NCBI GenBank assembly: GCA_012840245.1
Contig: DULR01000044.1
Location: 19,757 to 83,756 of the forward strand
Length of the DNA stretch: 64,000 nt
Reading direction: 5' to 3'
Source: Clostridiaceae bacterium
Lineage (GTDB): Bacteria > Bacillota > Clostridia > DSM-8532
In this document: piece by piece, positions 34,760 to 45,871 of the stretch
How positions within the stretch are numbered: the stretch's first letter is position 1
How the letters are laid out: every line of letters begins with the position of its first letter
Position numbers and translations under genes: made by a program
Notes under the pieces: model-generated
Seen by the model: only the letters and a program-made list of their open reading frames with translations
The model's database searches: none
What the model was told of the DNA's origin: nothing

Positions 34760-36151
34760 TTAAAAACATATTTTATCCTTAAAGTATTCTTTTAAATCCT
34801 TTATCGGAACTCTAACCTGTTGCATTGTATCACGATCTCTGACGGTAACGCAACCGTCTTCCGGTGAATCGAAATCAAAAGTTATGCAGAACGGTGTTCC
34901 TATCTCATCCTGTCTCCTGTATCTCTTGCCTATCGAGCCTGTGTCATCGAATTCGCACACATAATCCTTACACAGATCTTCATAGATCCTGAACGCCTCA
35001 TCCGAGAGTTTCTTTGAAAGAGGAAGCACTGCCACCTTCACAGGAGCCAGGAAGGGATGGAACCTCAGTACCGTTCTTACATCGCCTTCGGCGATTTCCT
35101 CCTCATCATATGCATCGCACAGGAACGCCAGTGCTACACGGTCAGCCCCCAGAGACGGTTCCACACAGTACGGGATATATTTCTCATTTTTTATGGGGTC
35201 AAAGTATGACAGATCCTCTTTGGCATGTTCCATATGCTGCTTCAGGTCGAAATCTGTCCTGTCGGCGATTCCCCAGAGCTCGCCCCAGCCAAATGGGAAC
35301 TTATACTCGATATCGGTCGTCGCGTTGCTGTAATGGGAGAGCTCTTCCCTGGAATGGTCACGCATCTTGATGTTCTCTTCTTTCATTCCAAGGCTCAGCA
35401 GCCAGTTTTTGCAGAAATCCTTCCAGTAATTGAACCATTCCAGATCAGTCCCGGGTTCGCAGAAGAATTCCAGCTCCATCTGCTCGAATTCCCTTGTCCT
35501 GAATGTGAAATTGCCGGGAGTTATCTCGTTTCTGAAAGATTTGCCTATCTGTCCTATACCGAAGGGTAGTTTTTTACGGGTTGTCCTCTGTACATTCTTG
35601 AAGTTCACAAAAATGCCCTGGGCAGTTTCAGGCCGCAGATATATTTCATTTTTGGAATCCTCGGTAACACCCTGGAAAGTCTTGAACATAAGATTGAACT
35701 TTCTTATATCGGTAAAATCATGCCCGCCGCAGTCGGGGCAGGGAATGTTCTTCTCTTTCATGTAAGCAGTCATTTCTTCGAAGGACATTCCGTCAACTGC
35801 CATGCTGATATCGTTTTCCTTGTTGTAATCCTCGATCAGCTTATCAGCTCTGTGTCTGGTTTTGCATTGTTTGCAGTCGATCAGCGGATCGGAAAAACCT
35901 CCTACATGACCTGATGCGACCCATACCTGGGGATTCATGAGTATGGCGCAGTCAACACCCACATTGTACGGGTTTTCCTGGATAAATTTTTTCCACCAGG
36001 CCCTTTTTACATTGTTCTTGAACTCCACACCCAAAGGACCGTAATCCCATGTGTTAGCAAGTCCGTCATAGATCTCCGAACCCTGGAAGATAAAACCACG
36101 GTTCTTACATAGGGCAACTATTTTTTCCATTGTTTTTTCGAATTGATGCAT
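34760..36151 (-). CDS. glyQS: Glycine--tRNA ligase, homodimeric type
   Basis: A 463-residue class II aminoacyl-tRNA synthetase of the eukaryote/archaeal-like alpha2 type, common in Firmicutes. The N-terminus has [15 protein letters not shown], motif 2 is [24 protein letters not shown], and motif 3 is at the [10 protein letters not shown] segment. A zinc-ribbon insert includes CKQCKTRH and CPDCGGHDF. The C-terminal anticodon-binding domain ends LKEYFKDKI. It makes glycyl-tRNA for protein synthesis. The 32-base gap to the next gene is too short for a T-box leader, so it probably belongs to the long transcript. Confidence 0.98.
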   Translation of the reverse strand: MHQFEKTMEKIVALCKNRGFIFQGSEIYDGLANTWDYGPLGVEFKNNVKRAWWKKFIQENPYNVGVDCAILMNPQVWVASGHVGGFSDPLIDCKQCKTRHRADKLIEDYNKENDISMAVDGMSFEEMTAYMKEKNIPCPDCGGHDFTDIRKFNLMFKTFQGVTEDSKNEIYLRPETAQGIFVNFKNVQRTTRKKLPFGIGQIGKSFRNEITPGNFTFRTREFEQMELEFFCEPGTDLEWFNYWKDFCKNWLLSLGMKEENIKMRDHSREELSHYSNATTDIEYKFPFGWGELWGIADRTDFDLKQHMEHAKEDLSYFDPIKNEKYIPYCVEPSLGADRVALAFLCDAYDEEEIAEGDVRTVLRFHPFLAPVKVAVLPLSKKLSDEAFRIYEDLCKDYVCEFDDTGSIGKRYRRQDEIGTPFCITFDFDSPEDGCVTVRDRDTMQQVRVPIKDLKEYFKDKICF

Positions 36152-36183
36152 CGATAATTCCTCCTGTCACTTCCGACCGGCCG

Positions 36184-36438
36184 CTAAACCTGATCCTCGC
36201 TGCTGATCGAGGTCTCTACCATGTTTTCATAGGTTGGCTGCTGCTTTTTTACTCTGTGATAAGCGATCTTGTTCTCTGCGATCTCATTGATAGCCAGAGT
36301 AACATCTTTTTCAGAATTGATGTCTGTCAGCTTCGGAGCTCCGTTTGTAAGCATGCGGGCTCTCTTTGCGACAAGAATCACCAGGGTGTAGCGGCTGTCT
36401 ACCTTATCCAAAAGTGATGCCATTGGGGGATAAATCAT
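36184..36438 (-). CDS. rpoZ: DNA-directed RNA polymerase omega subunit
   Basis: An 84-residue protein (MIYPPMASLLDKVDSRYTLVILVAKRARML). The RYxLVxxxAKRAR motif and later LAINEIAENKI are the omega signature, and the protein helps assemble RNA polymerase by stabilising beta prime. It lies three bases downstream of gmk, the canonical order in Firmicutes, so they are cotranscribed. The C-terminal Gln/Glu-rich tail is longer than in some relatives but within normal range. Confidence 0.96.
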   Translation of the reverse strand: MIYPPMASLLDKVDSRYTLVILVAKRARMLTNGAPKLTDINSEKDVTLAINEIAENKIAYHRVKKQQPTYENMVETSISSEDQV

Positions 36439-36441
36439 AGT

Positions 36442-37059
36442 CTATTCACTCCTGTTTATGTTCTTGAATTTATCTATAATCGATTGATTTCTTGACGTTT
36501 TCATGCGTTCCGATTTTATTATGCTCAAAAGCCTGTCGGCAGCATTTTCAACAGTATCGTTCAAAATCAGATAATCATATCTGTCGATCAGTTTGAACTC
36601 CTCAACCGCTCTTGCAAGCCTGGCCTTTATGGATTCATCGGTCTCGGTTCCCCTGCCCCTCAGTCTTTTTTCAAGTTCATTATAATCCGGCGGTAGTACA
36701 AAGCACAGTACACAATCCGGGAACAACCGTCTTACATTGACGGCTCCGTCGACTTCGATCTCAAGGATCACTACGTGACCTTTTTCGACTTCCCTGCATA
36801 CCCACTCTTTCGGTGTTCCGTAGTAGTTTCCACAGTACTCCACCCATTCAAGAAGCTCATTGTTTTTGATCATTGCTTCAAATTCTTCTCTGGTTTTGAA
36901 AAAATAATTGACTCCGTCGACTTCATTCACTCTGGGTGGTCTGGAAGTAGCTGAGACCGACAATACGATATTTTCAGCATATTCCAGGATTTTACGCACT
37001 ACACTGCCCTTGCCCACTCCTGCGGGACCCGACACGACAACCAGCAAACCCGGGGTCAT
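36442..37059 (-). CDS. gmk: Guanylate kinase
   Basis: A 205-residue kinase converting GMP plus ATP to GDP. The P-loop is [10 protein letters not shown] (about residues 9-18), and the GMP-binding domain contains [19 protein letters not shown] and [14 protein letters not shown] lid segment with [17 protein letters not shown] follows. The ATG overlaps the preceding remA stop by four bases. The order yicC-remA-gmk-rpoZ is conserved in Firmicutes. Confidence 0.97.
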   Translation of the reverse strand: MTPGLLVVVSGPAGVGKGSVVRKILEYAENIVLSVSATSRPPRVNEVDGVNYFFKTREEFEAMIKNNELLEWVEYCGNYYGTPKEWVCREVEKGHVVILEIEVDGAVNVRRLFPDCVLCFVLPPDYNELEKRLRGRGTETDESIKARLARAVEEFKLIDRYDYLILNDTVENAADRLLSIIKSERMKTSRNQSIIDKFKNINRSE

Positions 37060-37352
37060 AATTCCTCCCCCTGTTCCGGTTTTAATTCCTGTAAATGCTC
37101 CGGGCGGGAGGAATCAACAGGTTCCTCCAGACGATTGGCGACAGTTTCGGGCTGCAGTGCCGAAAGTATGACATGATCGCTGTCGGTAATTATCACTGCC
37201 CTGGTACGCCTGCCATATGTGGCATCAATGAGCACTCCCCTCTCACGTCCCTCCTGGATGATACGCTTGATGGGGGCGGATTCGGGACTGACAATCGCCA
37301 CGATTTTATTTGCGGAAACCATGTTTCCAAAGCCAACATTAATCAGCTTCAT
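37056..37352 (-). CDS. remA: RemA-like extracellular matrix regulator (DUF370)
   Basis: A 98-residue protein. The N-terminal DUF370 domain ([21 protein letters not shown] and [21 protein letters not shown]) is highly conserved with RemA of Bacillus subtilis, a ring-shaped DNA-binding activator of biofilm matrix genes. The C-terminus after residue 72 is an acidic, Glu/Pro-rich tail not needed for the fold. In Clostridia its targets are unknown. The gene lies directly before gmk, the normal Firmicutes position, with overlapping stop and start codons. Confidence 0.93.
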   Translation of the reverse strand: MKLINVGFGNMVSANKIVAIVSPESAPIKRIIQEGRERGVLIDATYGRRTRAVIITDSDHVILSALQPETVANRLEEPVDSSRPEHLQELKPEQGEEL

Positions 37353-37438
37353 AAGCTTAACCTCCGCTTCAGCACTTGCCGGGATACCGGCCGCTGCCTT
37401 TGAGCGTCCTTTTGAGACTGAAAATCATCTGCCATCAA

Positions 37439-38314
37439 TCATTCGATATTCTGGATCTGTTCTCTCAGCTTCTCCACTTCACTCTTAAGCTCCACGACAT
37501 TTCTCGTGATTTCCAGATCGCTTGCTTTGGAGCCTATTGTGTTGATCTCCCTGTTCATTTCCTGGATCAGAAAATCGGCCTTTTTGCCAACGGGGCTGCC
37601 GTTTTCAAGCATTTCCCTCATCTGCATAACATGGCTGCTCAATCTCACCAGCTCTTCGTCTATATTGCACTTGTCGGCGAACAAAGCAACCTCGGCAGCG
37701 ATTCTTGCCGGATCCAGCCTTGACAGATCGATCAGTTCGGATAGCCTGTTCTCTAATTTCTCTTTATATTCCTTTACTACAAAAGGCGCTTTCTTCCTTA
37801 TTTTTTCAGTGTAAGCCTCGATAACGGAAAGATTGCTCATAAAGCTGTCTTTAAGCTTCTCGCCTTCTCTTGTCCGCATTTCAATAAGCTCGTCAATTGC
37901 AAGGTTGACGGCTTTTTCAAGAATTTTGCCTGTCATTTCATCATTTTCCTGCTTTTCGACCTTAAGAATATCAGGAAACCTTGCAAGAGACGAGGCTGAT
38001 ATATCGTCTCTGAGGCCAAGTTCTTCAGTTATTTTTTTCAATGCATTGAAATACGCTTTTGCGAGATTTTCGTCGAGAAGCACTTCCTGAGCCTGCGGGG
38101 ATTTATTGTCATAATTTATGTAAATGTCAACTTTTCCTCTTGAAATCCTTGAATTGACTATTGACCGAACCTTTTCTTCATATGCCGACAATTGCTTGGG
38201 CATCCTCAGAAAGATGTCGGTATAACGGTGATTTACTGTTTTTATCTCCACTGTAAAGGTGATTTCGTTCTCTGTATACTCACAGTATCCAAAACCTGTC
38301 ATGCTTCTTAACAT
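37439..38314 (-). CDS. yicC: YicC family endoribonuclease-like protein
   Basis: A 291-residue YicC-like protein. The N-terminus is MLRSMTGFGYCEYTENEITFTVEIKTVNHRY, the conserved opening of the family; the C-terminal DUF1732 segment (SPVGKKADFLIQEMNREINTIGSKASD) is also intact and includes the EMNRE motif with acidic residues. The E. coli protein has been described as a ribonuclease controlling small RNAs. It precedes remA-gmk-rpoZ, a conserved Firmicutes arrangement. The ATG at 38314 is well supported by the family. Confidence 0.95.
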   Translation of the reverse strand: MLRSMTGFGYCEYTENEITFTVEIKTVNHRYTDIFLRMPKQLSAYEEKVRSIVNSRISRGKVDIYINYDNKSPQAQEVLLDENLAKAYFNALKKITEELGLRDDISASSLARFPDILKVEKQENDEMTGKILEKAVNLAIDELIEMRTREGEKLKDSFMSNLSVIEAYTEKIRKKAPFVVKEYKEKLENRLSELIDLSRLDPARIAAEVALFADKCNIDEELVRLSSHVMQMREMLENGSPVGKKADFLIQEMNREINTIGSKASDLEITRNVVELKSEVEKLREQIQNIE

Positions 38315-38343
38315 TAAATTATTGCTCCTTAACTTAACGCATA

Positions 38344-38721
38344 TTAATTGTCCATTGCAAGAACGTTTCTGATAGACTGATATACTCTTGATTTATCAAA
38401 CGGTTTCACCACAAAATCCTTTGCTCCCTGTTTTATTGCTTCTATAACCATTGATTGTTGTCCCATTGCCGAAACCATGATGATGCGGGTCTTGGGACTT
38501 ACCTTCAATATTTCCTTGACAGCCTGGATCCCATCCAATTCAGGCATGGTTATATCCAGAGTCAAAATAGCAGGCTGATACTTTGCAGCCGCTTCAATTG
38601 CCTCACGGCCATTTGATGCTTCGCCGACAACCTCATAATCCTCATGCTGTTCTATGATTTTTCTAAGAAGAGTGCGCATAAAAATCGCATCGTCAGTAAT
38701 AACAAAAGTAACCTTCTTCAT
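38344..38721 (-). CDS. CheY-like single-domain response regulator
   Basis: A 125-residue receiver domain without an output domain. The acidic pocket is D10/D11, the phosphoacceptor is D56 in LTLDITMPELDG, the switch serine is S84 in VSAMGQ and the lysine is K106 in VVKPF. This is the residue set of CheY. The gene overlaps rsmE by four bases (ATGA), an unusual place for a chemotaxis gene. A partner kinase is not adjacent; a degenerate CheA-like protein is encoded 7 kb upstream in the sense of transcription and a CheX phosphatase is near 60.6 kb. It may control flagella or another process. Confidence 0.9.
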   Translation of the reverse strand: MKKVTFVITDDAIFMRTLLRKIIEQHEDYEVVGEASNGREAIEAAAKYQPAILTLDITMPELDGIQAVKEILKVSPKTRIIMVSAMGQQSMVIEAIKQGAKDFVVKPFDKSRVYQSIRNVLAMDN

Positions 38722-39467
38722 CTGTCAAGTTCACCCATCTCATACATAATAATCGCTATAACTGAAATCGCAGCTGTCTCGGCCCTTAGTATCCTACCTC
38801 CCATTCCGGCTACATCAAACCCTGAATTGGCATATTTTTCTATTTCGTGAGGCGCAAAACCGCCTTCCGGTCCTACAATCACCGCAATATCTTTAATCTT
38901 ATTTATAGTATAACATTTCAGTGTTTCTTTCAAACATTTTTTTGATTCGTTCTCGTAGAGCAGCAGAACGGCTTCATGTCTCTTTAATTGACTTAATGCG
39001 TCATCAAAAGCTACCGGTTCAGAAACATGGGGCACCATTGCCCTTCTGCACTGTTTTGATGCCTCCCTGGCTATTTTTGACCATCGTAAGGCTTTCTTCC
39101 CGCCTTTGTCATCATCCAGCTGCACGACTGTCCTTTCGGTGATCATGGGAACTATCCTGCTGATTCCCAGTTCGACCCCTTTCTGGACAATGAGATCCAT
39201 TTTTTCACCTTTTAAAAGACCCTGATACAGGGTCAACCGGATCCCGGGTTCAGTTTCAGCCTGGAAGACTGCCGTTATTTCGGCTAACGCACAGGTTTTG
39301 TCCACCGACAGCAGCCTTGCCTCATACTCCCTGCCGCTGCCGTCAAATACATTAATTGAATCTCCGGGAACCAGCCTTAACACTTTTTTCAGGTGTTTCA
39401 GATCATCGCCCTCGATCCTCACCTGGCCATTTTGAATATTGCCGGGATCAACAATGAACCTATGCAC
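38718..39467 (-). CDS. rsmE: 16S rRNA (uracil(1498)-N(3))-methyltransferase
   Basis: A 249-residue SPOUT methyltransferase. It has the N-terminal OB-fold piece (MHRFIVDPGNIQNGQVRIEGDDLKHLKKVLRL) and the knot region GLLKGEKMDLIVQKGVELGI, with IVGPEGGFAPHEIEK at the C-terminus forming the S-adenosylmethionine site. It methylates U1498 in 16S rRNA. It lies in the well-known dnaJ-prmA-rsmE order and overlaps prmA by eight bases and the CheY-like gene by four, so translational coupling is likely. Length is typical and all motifs are intact. Confidence 0.97.
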   Translation of the reverse strand: MHRFIVDPGNIQNGQVRIEGDDLKHLKKVLRLVPGDSINVFDGSGREYEARLLSVDKTCALAEITAVFQAETEPGIRLTLYQGLLKGEKMDLIVQKGVELGISRIVPMITERTVVQLDDDKGGKKALRWSKIAREASKQCRRAMVPHVSEPVAFDDALSQLKRHEAVLLLYENESKKCLKETLKCYTINKIKDIAVIVGPEGGFAPHEIEKYANSGFDVAGMGGRILRAETAAISVIAIIMYEMGELDR

Positions 39468-40392
39468 TGAAAACCATAGCCTCCCATTCGCCCATACTCA
39501 TTTCATCAGCCAATTCAAAGCCTTCTCTGATATAGGCTTTCATTACATCAGCCTTGCGTTCCCTTATGATCCCCGAAAGTATGATCCTGGTCCCGCTCTT
39601 TGTATAAGCCTTTATATCCCCGGCCAATGAGATTATGATATCCGCGATAATATTTATAAAAATCAGATCATAGGGTACTTTTGCGATATCCTTGAGCTCG
39701 CCGCACCTTACCTCGATCCTGTTTGATTCTCCGTTTTTGTCAACATTAAGTTGTGCAGCTTTAACAGCCGCATCATCGATGTCGACTGCAAGAGCTGATG
39801 CTGCTCCCAACTTTACTGCCAATATTGCCAGAATCGCCGTTCCGCACCCCAAATCAAGGACTTTATCACCATGATTGATATATTTCTCGCCGAAAACAGC
39901 ACACATCCGGGTCGTTTCATGGGTCCCGGTCCCAAATGCCATGCCCGGATCCATTTCTATCATGATTTCGTCATCCTTAGGGGAATACTCTTCCCAGCTC
40001 GGCCTGACCACGATTTTATCGGTCAGCTTGAAGGGCTTGAAATATTGCTTCCAGACATCTTTCCATTCCGAGTCGTCACGATTGGCATATCGGATCTCTC
40101 CAGGTCCTACATTCATGTATGCTGCCAGATCAGAAAGCAAGTGACCAAGCTCCTGCGCGATGCTTTCCGGATCGCGGTCAACGGCAAAATACGCTTTTAC
40201 CGTAACATCAGGACCATAACTGTCAATGAGCCCGTTATCGGCATAATCCAGATACTTATTGTACTCAAGAACCCGCCTGAATTCATCGCGATCGATAAAT
40301 TCAACTCCGTTGGCTCCCATGTCCATCAGTTTTCCTGCGATCGCCTCCGAAGCTCCTTTGGTGGTGGTTACGGCAATTTCAATCCATTCCAT
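39460..40392 (-). CDS. prmA: Ribosomal protein L11 methyltransferase
   Basis: The ATG at 40392 (MEWIEIAVTTTKGASEAIA) matches the family N-terminus and gives 310 residues; an upstream in-frame start would add 20 residues within the repeat region. The N-terminal ferredoxin-like domain recognises L11. The C-terminal Rossmann domain has the S-adenosylmethionine motif VLDLGCGTAILAILAVKLGA and the NIIADIIISL motif. It trimethylates L11. It lies downstream of dnaJ, separated by a dispersed repeat, and overlaps rsmE by eight bases. Confidence 0.96.
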   Translation of the reverse strand: MEWIEIAVTTTKGASEAIAGKLMDMGANGVEFIDRDEFRRVLEYNKYLDYADNGLIDSYGPDVTVKAYFAVDRDPESIAQELGHLLSDLAAYMNVGPGEIRYANRDDSEWKDVWKQYFKPFKLTDKIVVRPSWEEYSPKDDEIMIEMDPGMAFGTGTHETTRMCAVFGEKYINHGDKVLDLGCGTAILAILAVKLGAASALAVDIDDAAVKAAQLNVDKNGESNRIEVRCGELKDIAKVPYDLIFINIIADIIISLAGDIKAYTKSGTRIILSGIIRERKADVMKAYIREGFELADEMSMGEWEAMVFSA

Positions 40393-40426
40393 ATGATACT
40401 CTCTTTCAATAGTATATTGCCCTTCC

Positions 40427-40484
40427 ATGTCATTCTGAAGGAGCGTCTGCAACTGAAGAATCTTTTAAACGCTCAGAATGACAT
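40427..40484. repeat. TGTCATTCTGA-family inverted repeat, copy 4
   Basis: A complete inverted repeat of about 58 bases in the dnaJ-prmA gap. It opens with ATGTCATTCTGAAGGAGCG and closes with CGCTCAGAATGACAT. It includes GAAGAATCTT in the centre. It is the shortest intact copy. Confidence 0.75.
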
Positions 40485-40504
40485 AAAGGGGAGGACGATG
40501 CTCC

Positions 40505-41650
40505 CTACCTCTGTTCTTTGAACAGATCTTTTACTTTTTCAAAAAAGCTCTTTTTCTGTACAAGCCCTTCATCACCGCTGATTTCGGCAAATTGACGCAG
40601 AAGTTCTTTCTGCTTTTGAGACAGCTTCACAGGTACTTCCACGTGAACCCGGACATACTGGTCTCCGCGGGATTCGCTCCGAAATCTTTTGATTCCCTTG
40701 CCCTTGATCTTGAACACAGTAGAGGTCTGCGTCCCTTCGGGTATCCTGTATTTCATGATACCGTCGATGGTGGGAATTTCGATCTCAGCTCCAAGAGCAG
40801 CCTGCGTGAAGGATATGGGCACGTCGCAAATGACATCATAGCCTTCGCGCGTGAATATTTCATGAGGCTTGATATGTATCGTGATATAAAGATCCCCTGC
40901 GGGGCCTCCTCGCAGACCGGAGTCTCCTTCTCCGCTCAATGGTATCGTCTGTCCTTCGGAAATACCTGCGGGTATGTTCAGACTTATTCTTTGATTTTTG
41001 GAGATTCTTCCCTTACCGTTGCATGATTCGCAGGGGTGAGTTATTATTTTGCCTTCACCGCGGCATGCATCACATGTTTTGACATTGACGAACTGTCCGA
41101 AAGGTGTGGCTTGCGAATAACGGATCTGGCCGGTACCCTGGCAGCGCTTGCAGGTTTCTTCGCTGGTTCCCGGCTTTGCACCCGTACCGCTGCAGGTATT
41201 GCATGTCTGAAGTCTCGAGACGGGTATCTCCTTCGTTACACCAAATGCCGCTTCCTCAAATGATATTTCCAGAGCATAATGAAGGTCTTTTCCGCGGATG
41301 GGCTCATTTCTCCTGTTTCTGCCGCTCCTGCGTCCGAAACCTCCCATGAAGCTTTCAAAAAGATCATCCAACCCTCCAAAGCCAAAGCCGTCAAAACCGC
41401 TGAAACCAGCCCCGCCCGTTCCGTCAAAGGCAGAATGGCCGTAACGGTCATAGGCAGATCTTTTCTGATCGTCGCTCAGCACCTCGTAAGCCTCGTTTAC
41501 TTCCTTGAACTTGGCCTCGGCTTCCTTGTCACCCGGATTCATATCGGGATGATACTTTTTTGCAAGCTTTCTGTAAGCCTTTTTTATATCATCAGAGGTC
41601 GCCTGCTTCGAAACGCCAAGCACCTCATAGTAGTCTCTCTTCGACGCCAA
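40505..41650 (-). CDS. dnaJ: Chaperone protein DnaJ
   Basis: A 381-residue Hsp40. The J domain (residues 1-70) carries the HPD tripeptide in KYHPDMNPG, followed by a Gly/Phe-rich stretch (about residues 75-110). The zinc-finger domain has four CxxCxGxG repeats: [24 protein letters not shown] and CESCNGKG. The start is a TTG (MASKRDYYE) with GGAGGG upstream. It is separated from dnaK by an intergenic hairpin that could allow different expression levels. It stimulates DnaK's ATPase and presents substrates. All motifs are intact. Confidence 0.98.
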   Translation of the reverse strand: MASKRDYYEVLGVSKQATSDDIKKAYRKLAKKYHPDMNPGDKEAEAKFKEVNEAYEVLSDDQKRSAYDRYGHSAFDGTGGAGFSGFDGFGFGGLDDLFESFMGGFGRRSGRNRRNEPIRGKDLHYALEISFEEAAFGVTKEIPVSRLQTCNTCSGTGAKPGTSEETCKRCQGTGQIRYSQATPFGQFVNVKTCDACRGEGKIITHPCESCNGKGRISKNQRISLNIPAGISEGQTIPLSGEGDSGLRGGPAGDLYITIHIKPHEIFTREGYDVICDVPISFTQAALGAEIEIPTIDGIMKYRIPEGTQTSTVFKIKGKGIKRFRSESRGDQYVRVHVEVPVKLSQKQKELLRQFAEISGDEGLVQKKSFFEKVKDLFKEQR

Positions 41651-41687
41651 ATTAAACCCTCCAGATTAGCACGTTTATTACAAGCGT

Positions 41688-41740
41688 AAAACGGTAAATG
41701 CCCTATTTTAAATATTATAGGAGCATATACCGTTTTTTAC
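41688..41740 (-). terminator. Hairpin between dnaK and dnaJ
   Basis: ACGGTA with inner ATGC on one arm pairs with GCAT and TACCGT on the other, across a 20-base A/T-rich loop, with short T-runs (TTTT) on each side. It may be a partial terminator or RNA processing site within the heat-shock transcript. Confidence 0.6.
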
Positions 41741-41798
41741 GCCATTCCGGAACAATCCCCATTATATTTTCGTTCGGGATCACTCACTGAATTTTATT

Positions 41799-43661
<1,863 letters not shown>

Positions 43662-43721
43662 TTAAAACACACTCCTGTTAATATATTTAAGGTCAAAGAA
43701 ATCAAAACAATTTTTTTATAT

Positions 43722-44315
43722 TTAATTTGCCACCTTTACCATAGAGTGGCGAATTACATACTCATCCTTATAAATATAGCCTTTCAGGAATTCTTCAACG
43801 ACTATATTGCTTCCCTGAGTCTCATCCTCAACGTGCATCACAGCATTGTGGAGCTCAGGATCGAAAGTTTTGCCGACAGCTTCAATAGGTTTTACATCCA
43901 ATTTATCCAGTACATCGGTCAATTGCTTATAAACCAGCTCGATTCCTTCTTTCAGCCCTTTCCCTTCTTCATTTTCCGCTGCTTTCAGCGCTCTCTCCAG
44001 ATTATCGGCCACCGGAAGGAATTTTGCCACGATCTCACACAAGCAATCAACATAAATCCTTTCCTTTTCCTTAAGCGTCCGTTTTCTGAAATTGTCATAC
44101 TCGGCAGCTATACGCTGCATCCGGTCAAATACTTCCTTTAATTCTTCTTCTTTCTTTTTGAGCTGATCTTCGATGCTTTCTTCTTTTGCGGATTTATCAG
44201 CATCTACTTTCTGTGTTTCGGAAGCTTTTTCCTCGTGTGTGGCTTCTTCATTGACTATATCGGTTTCCGAATATTCCACCTTCTTTTTTGCATCAGCTTC
44301 GCCGTTTTTATTCAT
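43722..44315 (-). CDS. grpE: Nucleotide exchange factor GrpE
   Basis: A 197-residue homodimeric co-chaperone. The N-terminus is highly charged and disordered (about residues 1-55). A long coiled coil (EDQLKKKEEELKEVFDRMQRIAAEYDNFRKRTLKEKE) is the thermosensor-type helix, and the C-terminal beta-domain begins near DPELHNAVMHVEDE and ends EYVIRHSMVKVAN. It drives ADP release from DnaK. It sits between hrcA and dnaK, as in most Firmicutes. Confidence 0.97.
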   Translation of the reverse strand: MNKNGEADAKKKVEYSETDIVNEEATHEEKASETQKVDADKSAKEESIEDQLKKKEEELKEVFDRMQRIAAEYDNFRKRTLKEKERIYVDCLCEIVAKFLPVADNLERALKAAENEEGKGLKEGIELVYKQLTDVLDKLDVKPIEAVGKTFDPELHNAVMHVEDETQGSNIVVEEFLKGYIYKDEYVIRHSMVKVAN

Positions 44316-44339
44316 GTCCTTTACATCCTTTCATTTATG

Positions 44340-45395
44340 TCATGGATCATCTCCGAACAATCTGAGAATCTCTTTATTGAGAAGTTCCCTGATGTATTGT
44401 ATGGATGATACGACCTTGCCGTATGTCATTCTTGTCGGACCGATGACTCCGATGGTTCCCACATTTTTGCCCTCGACCCCGTATGAGGTCGTAATAACGC
44501 TTAAGTCTTTCATTTCATCTATCTGGTTTTCGCTGCCTATCCTGAAATCGACCTGGTGTTTTTTTGCTGCACTTCTGACCATGTCTGATATCACATCCTC
44601 TTCGCTCAGCAGATCCAATACTTCCCTTGCCTTGATCAGATCGCTGAACTCAGGATAATTCAGTATATTAGTCACGCCTTCCAGATATATATCTACAGTT
44701 TCGATTTTTCTTATGCATTCATCCACAGATTCCAGTATTGCCAGAATGACCTCAGCGGGAATGTTTATTTCCCTCTGAAGCTCAACGGCCACAGGCATCG
44801 TCATCTGACCTATGGTCTTGTCAGCCAAAAATAAATTGGCAGCCTGTGTAAGCTTGGCCAACTGAGCTTCTTCCACCACCTGGTCATGATGGATCAGTTT
44901 ATTTTTTACTATTCCGCCTCCTGCCACAACAACTACAAGTATACTCTTCTCATCGATCTTAAGCAATTGTATGGACTTGATCCTGGTTCTCGATAGCTGG
45001 GGGGATACGACCACCGATGTGTATCCGGTGATCTTCGATATAATATGGCTTGCTTTGCGGAATAATTTGTTTATTTCCTCGATGCGTTCATCCATAGCCT
45101 TCCTGATTCTCATCATTTCTTCCTGGGCCAGACTCTGTACCTGCATGAGGTTGTCAACATAGAAACGGTAGCCTTTATCCGATGGAATACGCCCGGCTGA
45201 TGTATGGGGCTGGGTGATGTACCCTAATTCTTCCAGATCGGCCATTTCATTGCGAATTGTTGCCGAACCGAGGCCAAGATCATGTTTTCTGGCGATCGTT
45301 CTCGAACCGACGGGTTGAGCTGATTCAATATAGTTGTCTATAATGGATTTCAAAATAGTACGTTTTCTTTCGTTCAGTTCATTTTCCCAGACCAT
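44340..45395 (-). CDS. hrcA: Heat-inducible transcription repressor HrcA
   Basis: The ATG at 45395 (MVWENELNERKRTILKSIIDNYIE) is preceded by GGGAGG and gives 351 residues; a start upstream would sit in the CIRCE element itself. The N-terminal winged-helix domain (GSRTIARKHDLGLGSATIRNEMADLEELGYI) reads the operator, followed by an inserted dimerising domain and a GAF-like domain. The protein folds with help from GroEL and represses hrcA-grpE-dnaK-dnaJ by binding CIRCE. It is first in the operon, so autoregulation is expected. Confidence 0.98.
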   Translation of the reverse strand: MVWENELNERKRTILKSIIDNYIESAQPVGSRTIARKHDLGLGSATIRNEMADLEELGYITQPHTSAGRIPSDKGYRFYVDNLMQVQSLAQEEMMRIRKAMDERIEEINKLFRKASHIISKITGYTSVVVSPQLSRTRIKSIQLLKIDEKSILVVVVAGGGIVKNKLIHHDQVVEEAQLAKLTQAANLFLADKTIGQMTMPVAVELQREINIPAEVILAILESVDECIRKIETVDIYLEGVTNILNYPEFSDLIKAREVLDLLSEEDVISDMVRSAAKKHQVDFRIGSENQIDEMKDLSVITTSYGVEGKNVGTIGVIGPTRMTYGKVVSSIQYIRELLNKEILRLFGDDP

Positions 45396-45417
45396 GACCT
45401 TCACCTCCCGCTGATTG

Positions 45418-45444
45418 TTAGCACTCTGCCTCATTGAGTGCTAA
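45418..45444. promoter_or_regulatory. CIRCE element
   Basis: TTAGCACTC - nine bases - GAGTGCTAA is a perfect copy of the CIRCE operator bound by HrcA. It lies just downstream of the -10 of the hrcA promoter and 22 bases before the hrcA start codon, so it also falls in the leader RNA. Confidence 0.97.
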
Positions 45445-45448
45445 TTTT

Positions 45449-45477
45449 AAAATAGCACTGGAGTTTATCTTTGTCAA
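45449..45477 (-). promoter_or_regulatory. Sigma-A type promoter of the hrcA-grpE-dnaK-dnaJ operon
   Basis: On the minus strand TTGACA (45472-45477) and TATTTT (45449-45454) are 17 bases apart. The start point would fall within or at the edge of CIRCE. A vegetative-type promoter under repressor control is the classical Firmicutes class I heat-shock arrangement. Confidence 0.85.
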
Positions 45478-45736
45478 GTGCCCACTATGTTTATGTTTTA
45501 CAGAACAAGCACGATAAATCCGATGTATCCGTGTATTGCTGCACGGTTGAATCGGATTTATATGAATGGTCTTCATAATCCTATCGTAGGTTGCACGGCT
45601 GTGATATCAGTCTCCAGATTTGTTACCGGGAGCTCACGATCATAGCTGCCAAATTAATTATCATCTACCACTGCAATTATAGCGGCATCAGACGTTACAT
45701 AGCCAACAGTAAAGAAGGATGCATTTTTTCATGCTA

Positions 45737-45838
45737 TTATCCCTTCATATCCCTATAGACCTCAGTAAATGCTTCTGGTGGCAAGAGCGGTGAATTTTGA
45801 ATCTCATAAAATGATTCGTATGAGAAATGGCCAAGGCT
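45737..45838 (-). pseudogene. Possible degraded coding remnant between hrcA and a CheA-like gene
   Basis: The 400-base gap (45478-45871) holds no proper gene. On the minus strand a 33-codon stretch reads SLGHFSYESFYEIQNSPLLP then PEAFTEVYRDMKG, bounded by a stop on each side. The residue mix looks protein-like, but there is no start codon or ribosome site. I do not recognise a family. It may be a relic or chance. Confidence 0.25.
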
Positions 45839-45871
45839 TCATATCCAAATAAGAATACCCGGTAATGCTGT

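Noticed and set aside
36152..36183. T-box leader for glycyl-tRNA synthetase
   Set aside because: Only about 32 bases separate the genes, and no T-box sequence is visible.
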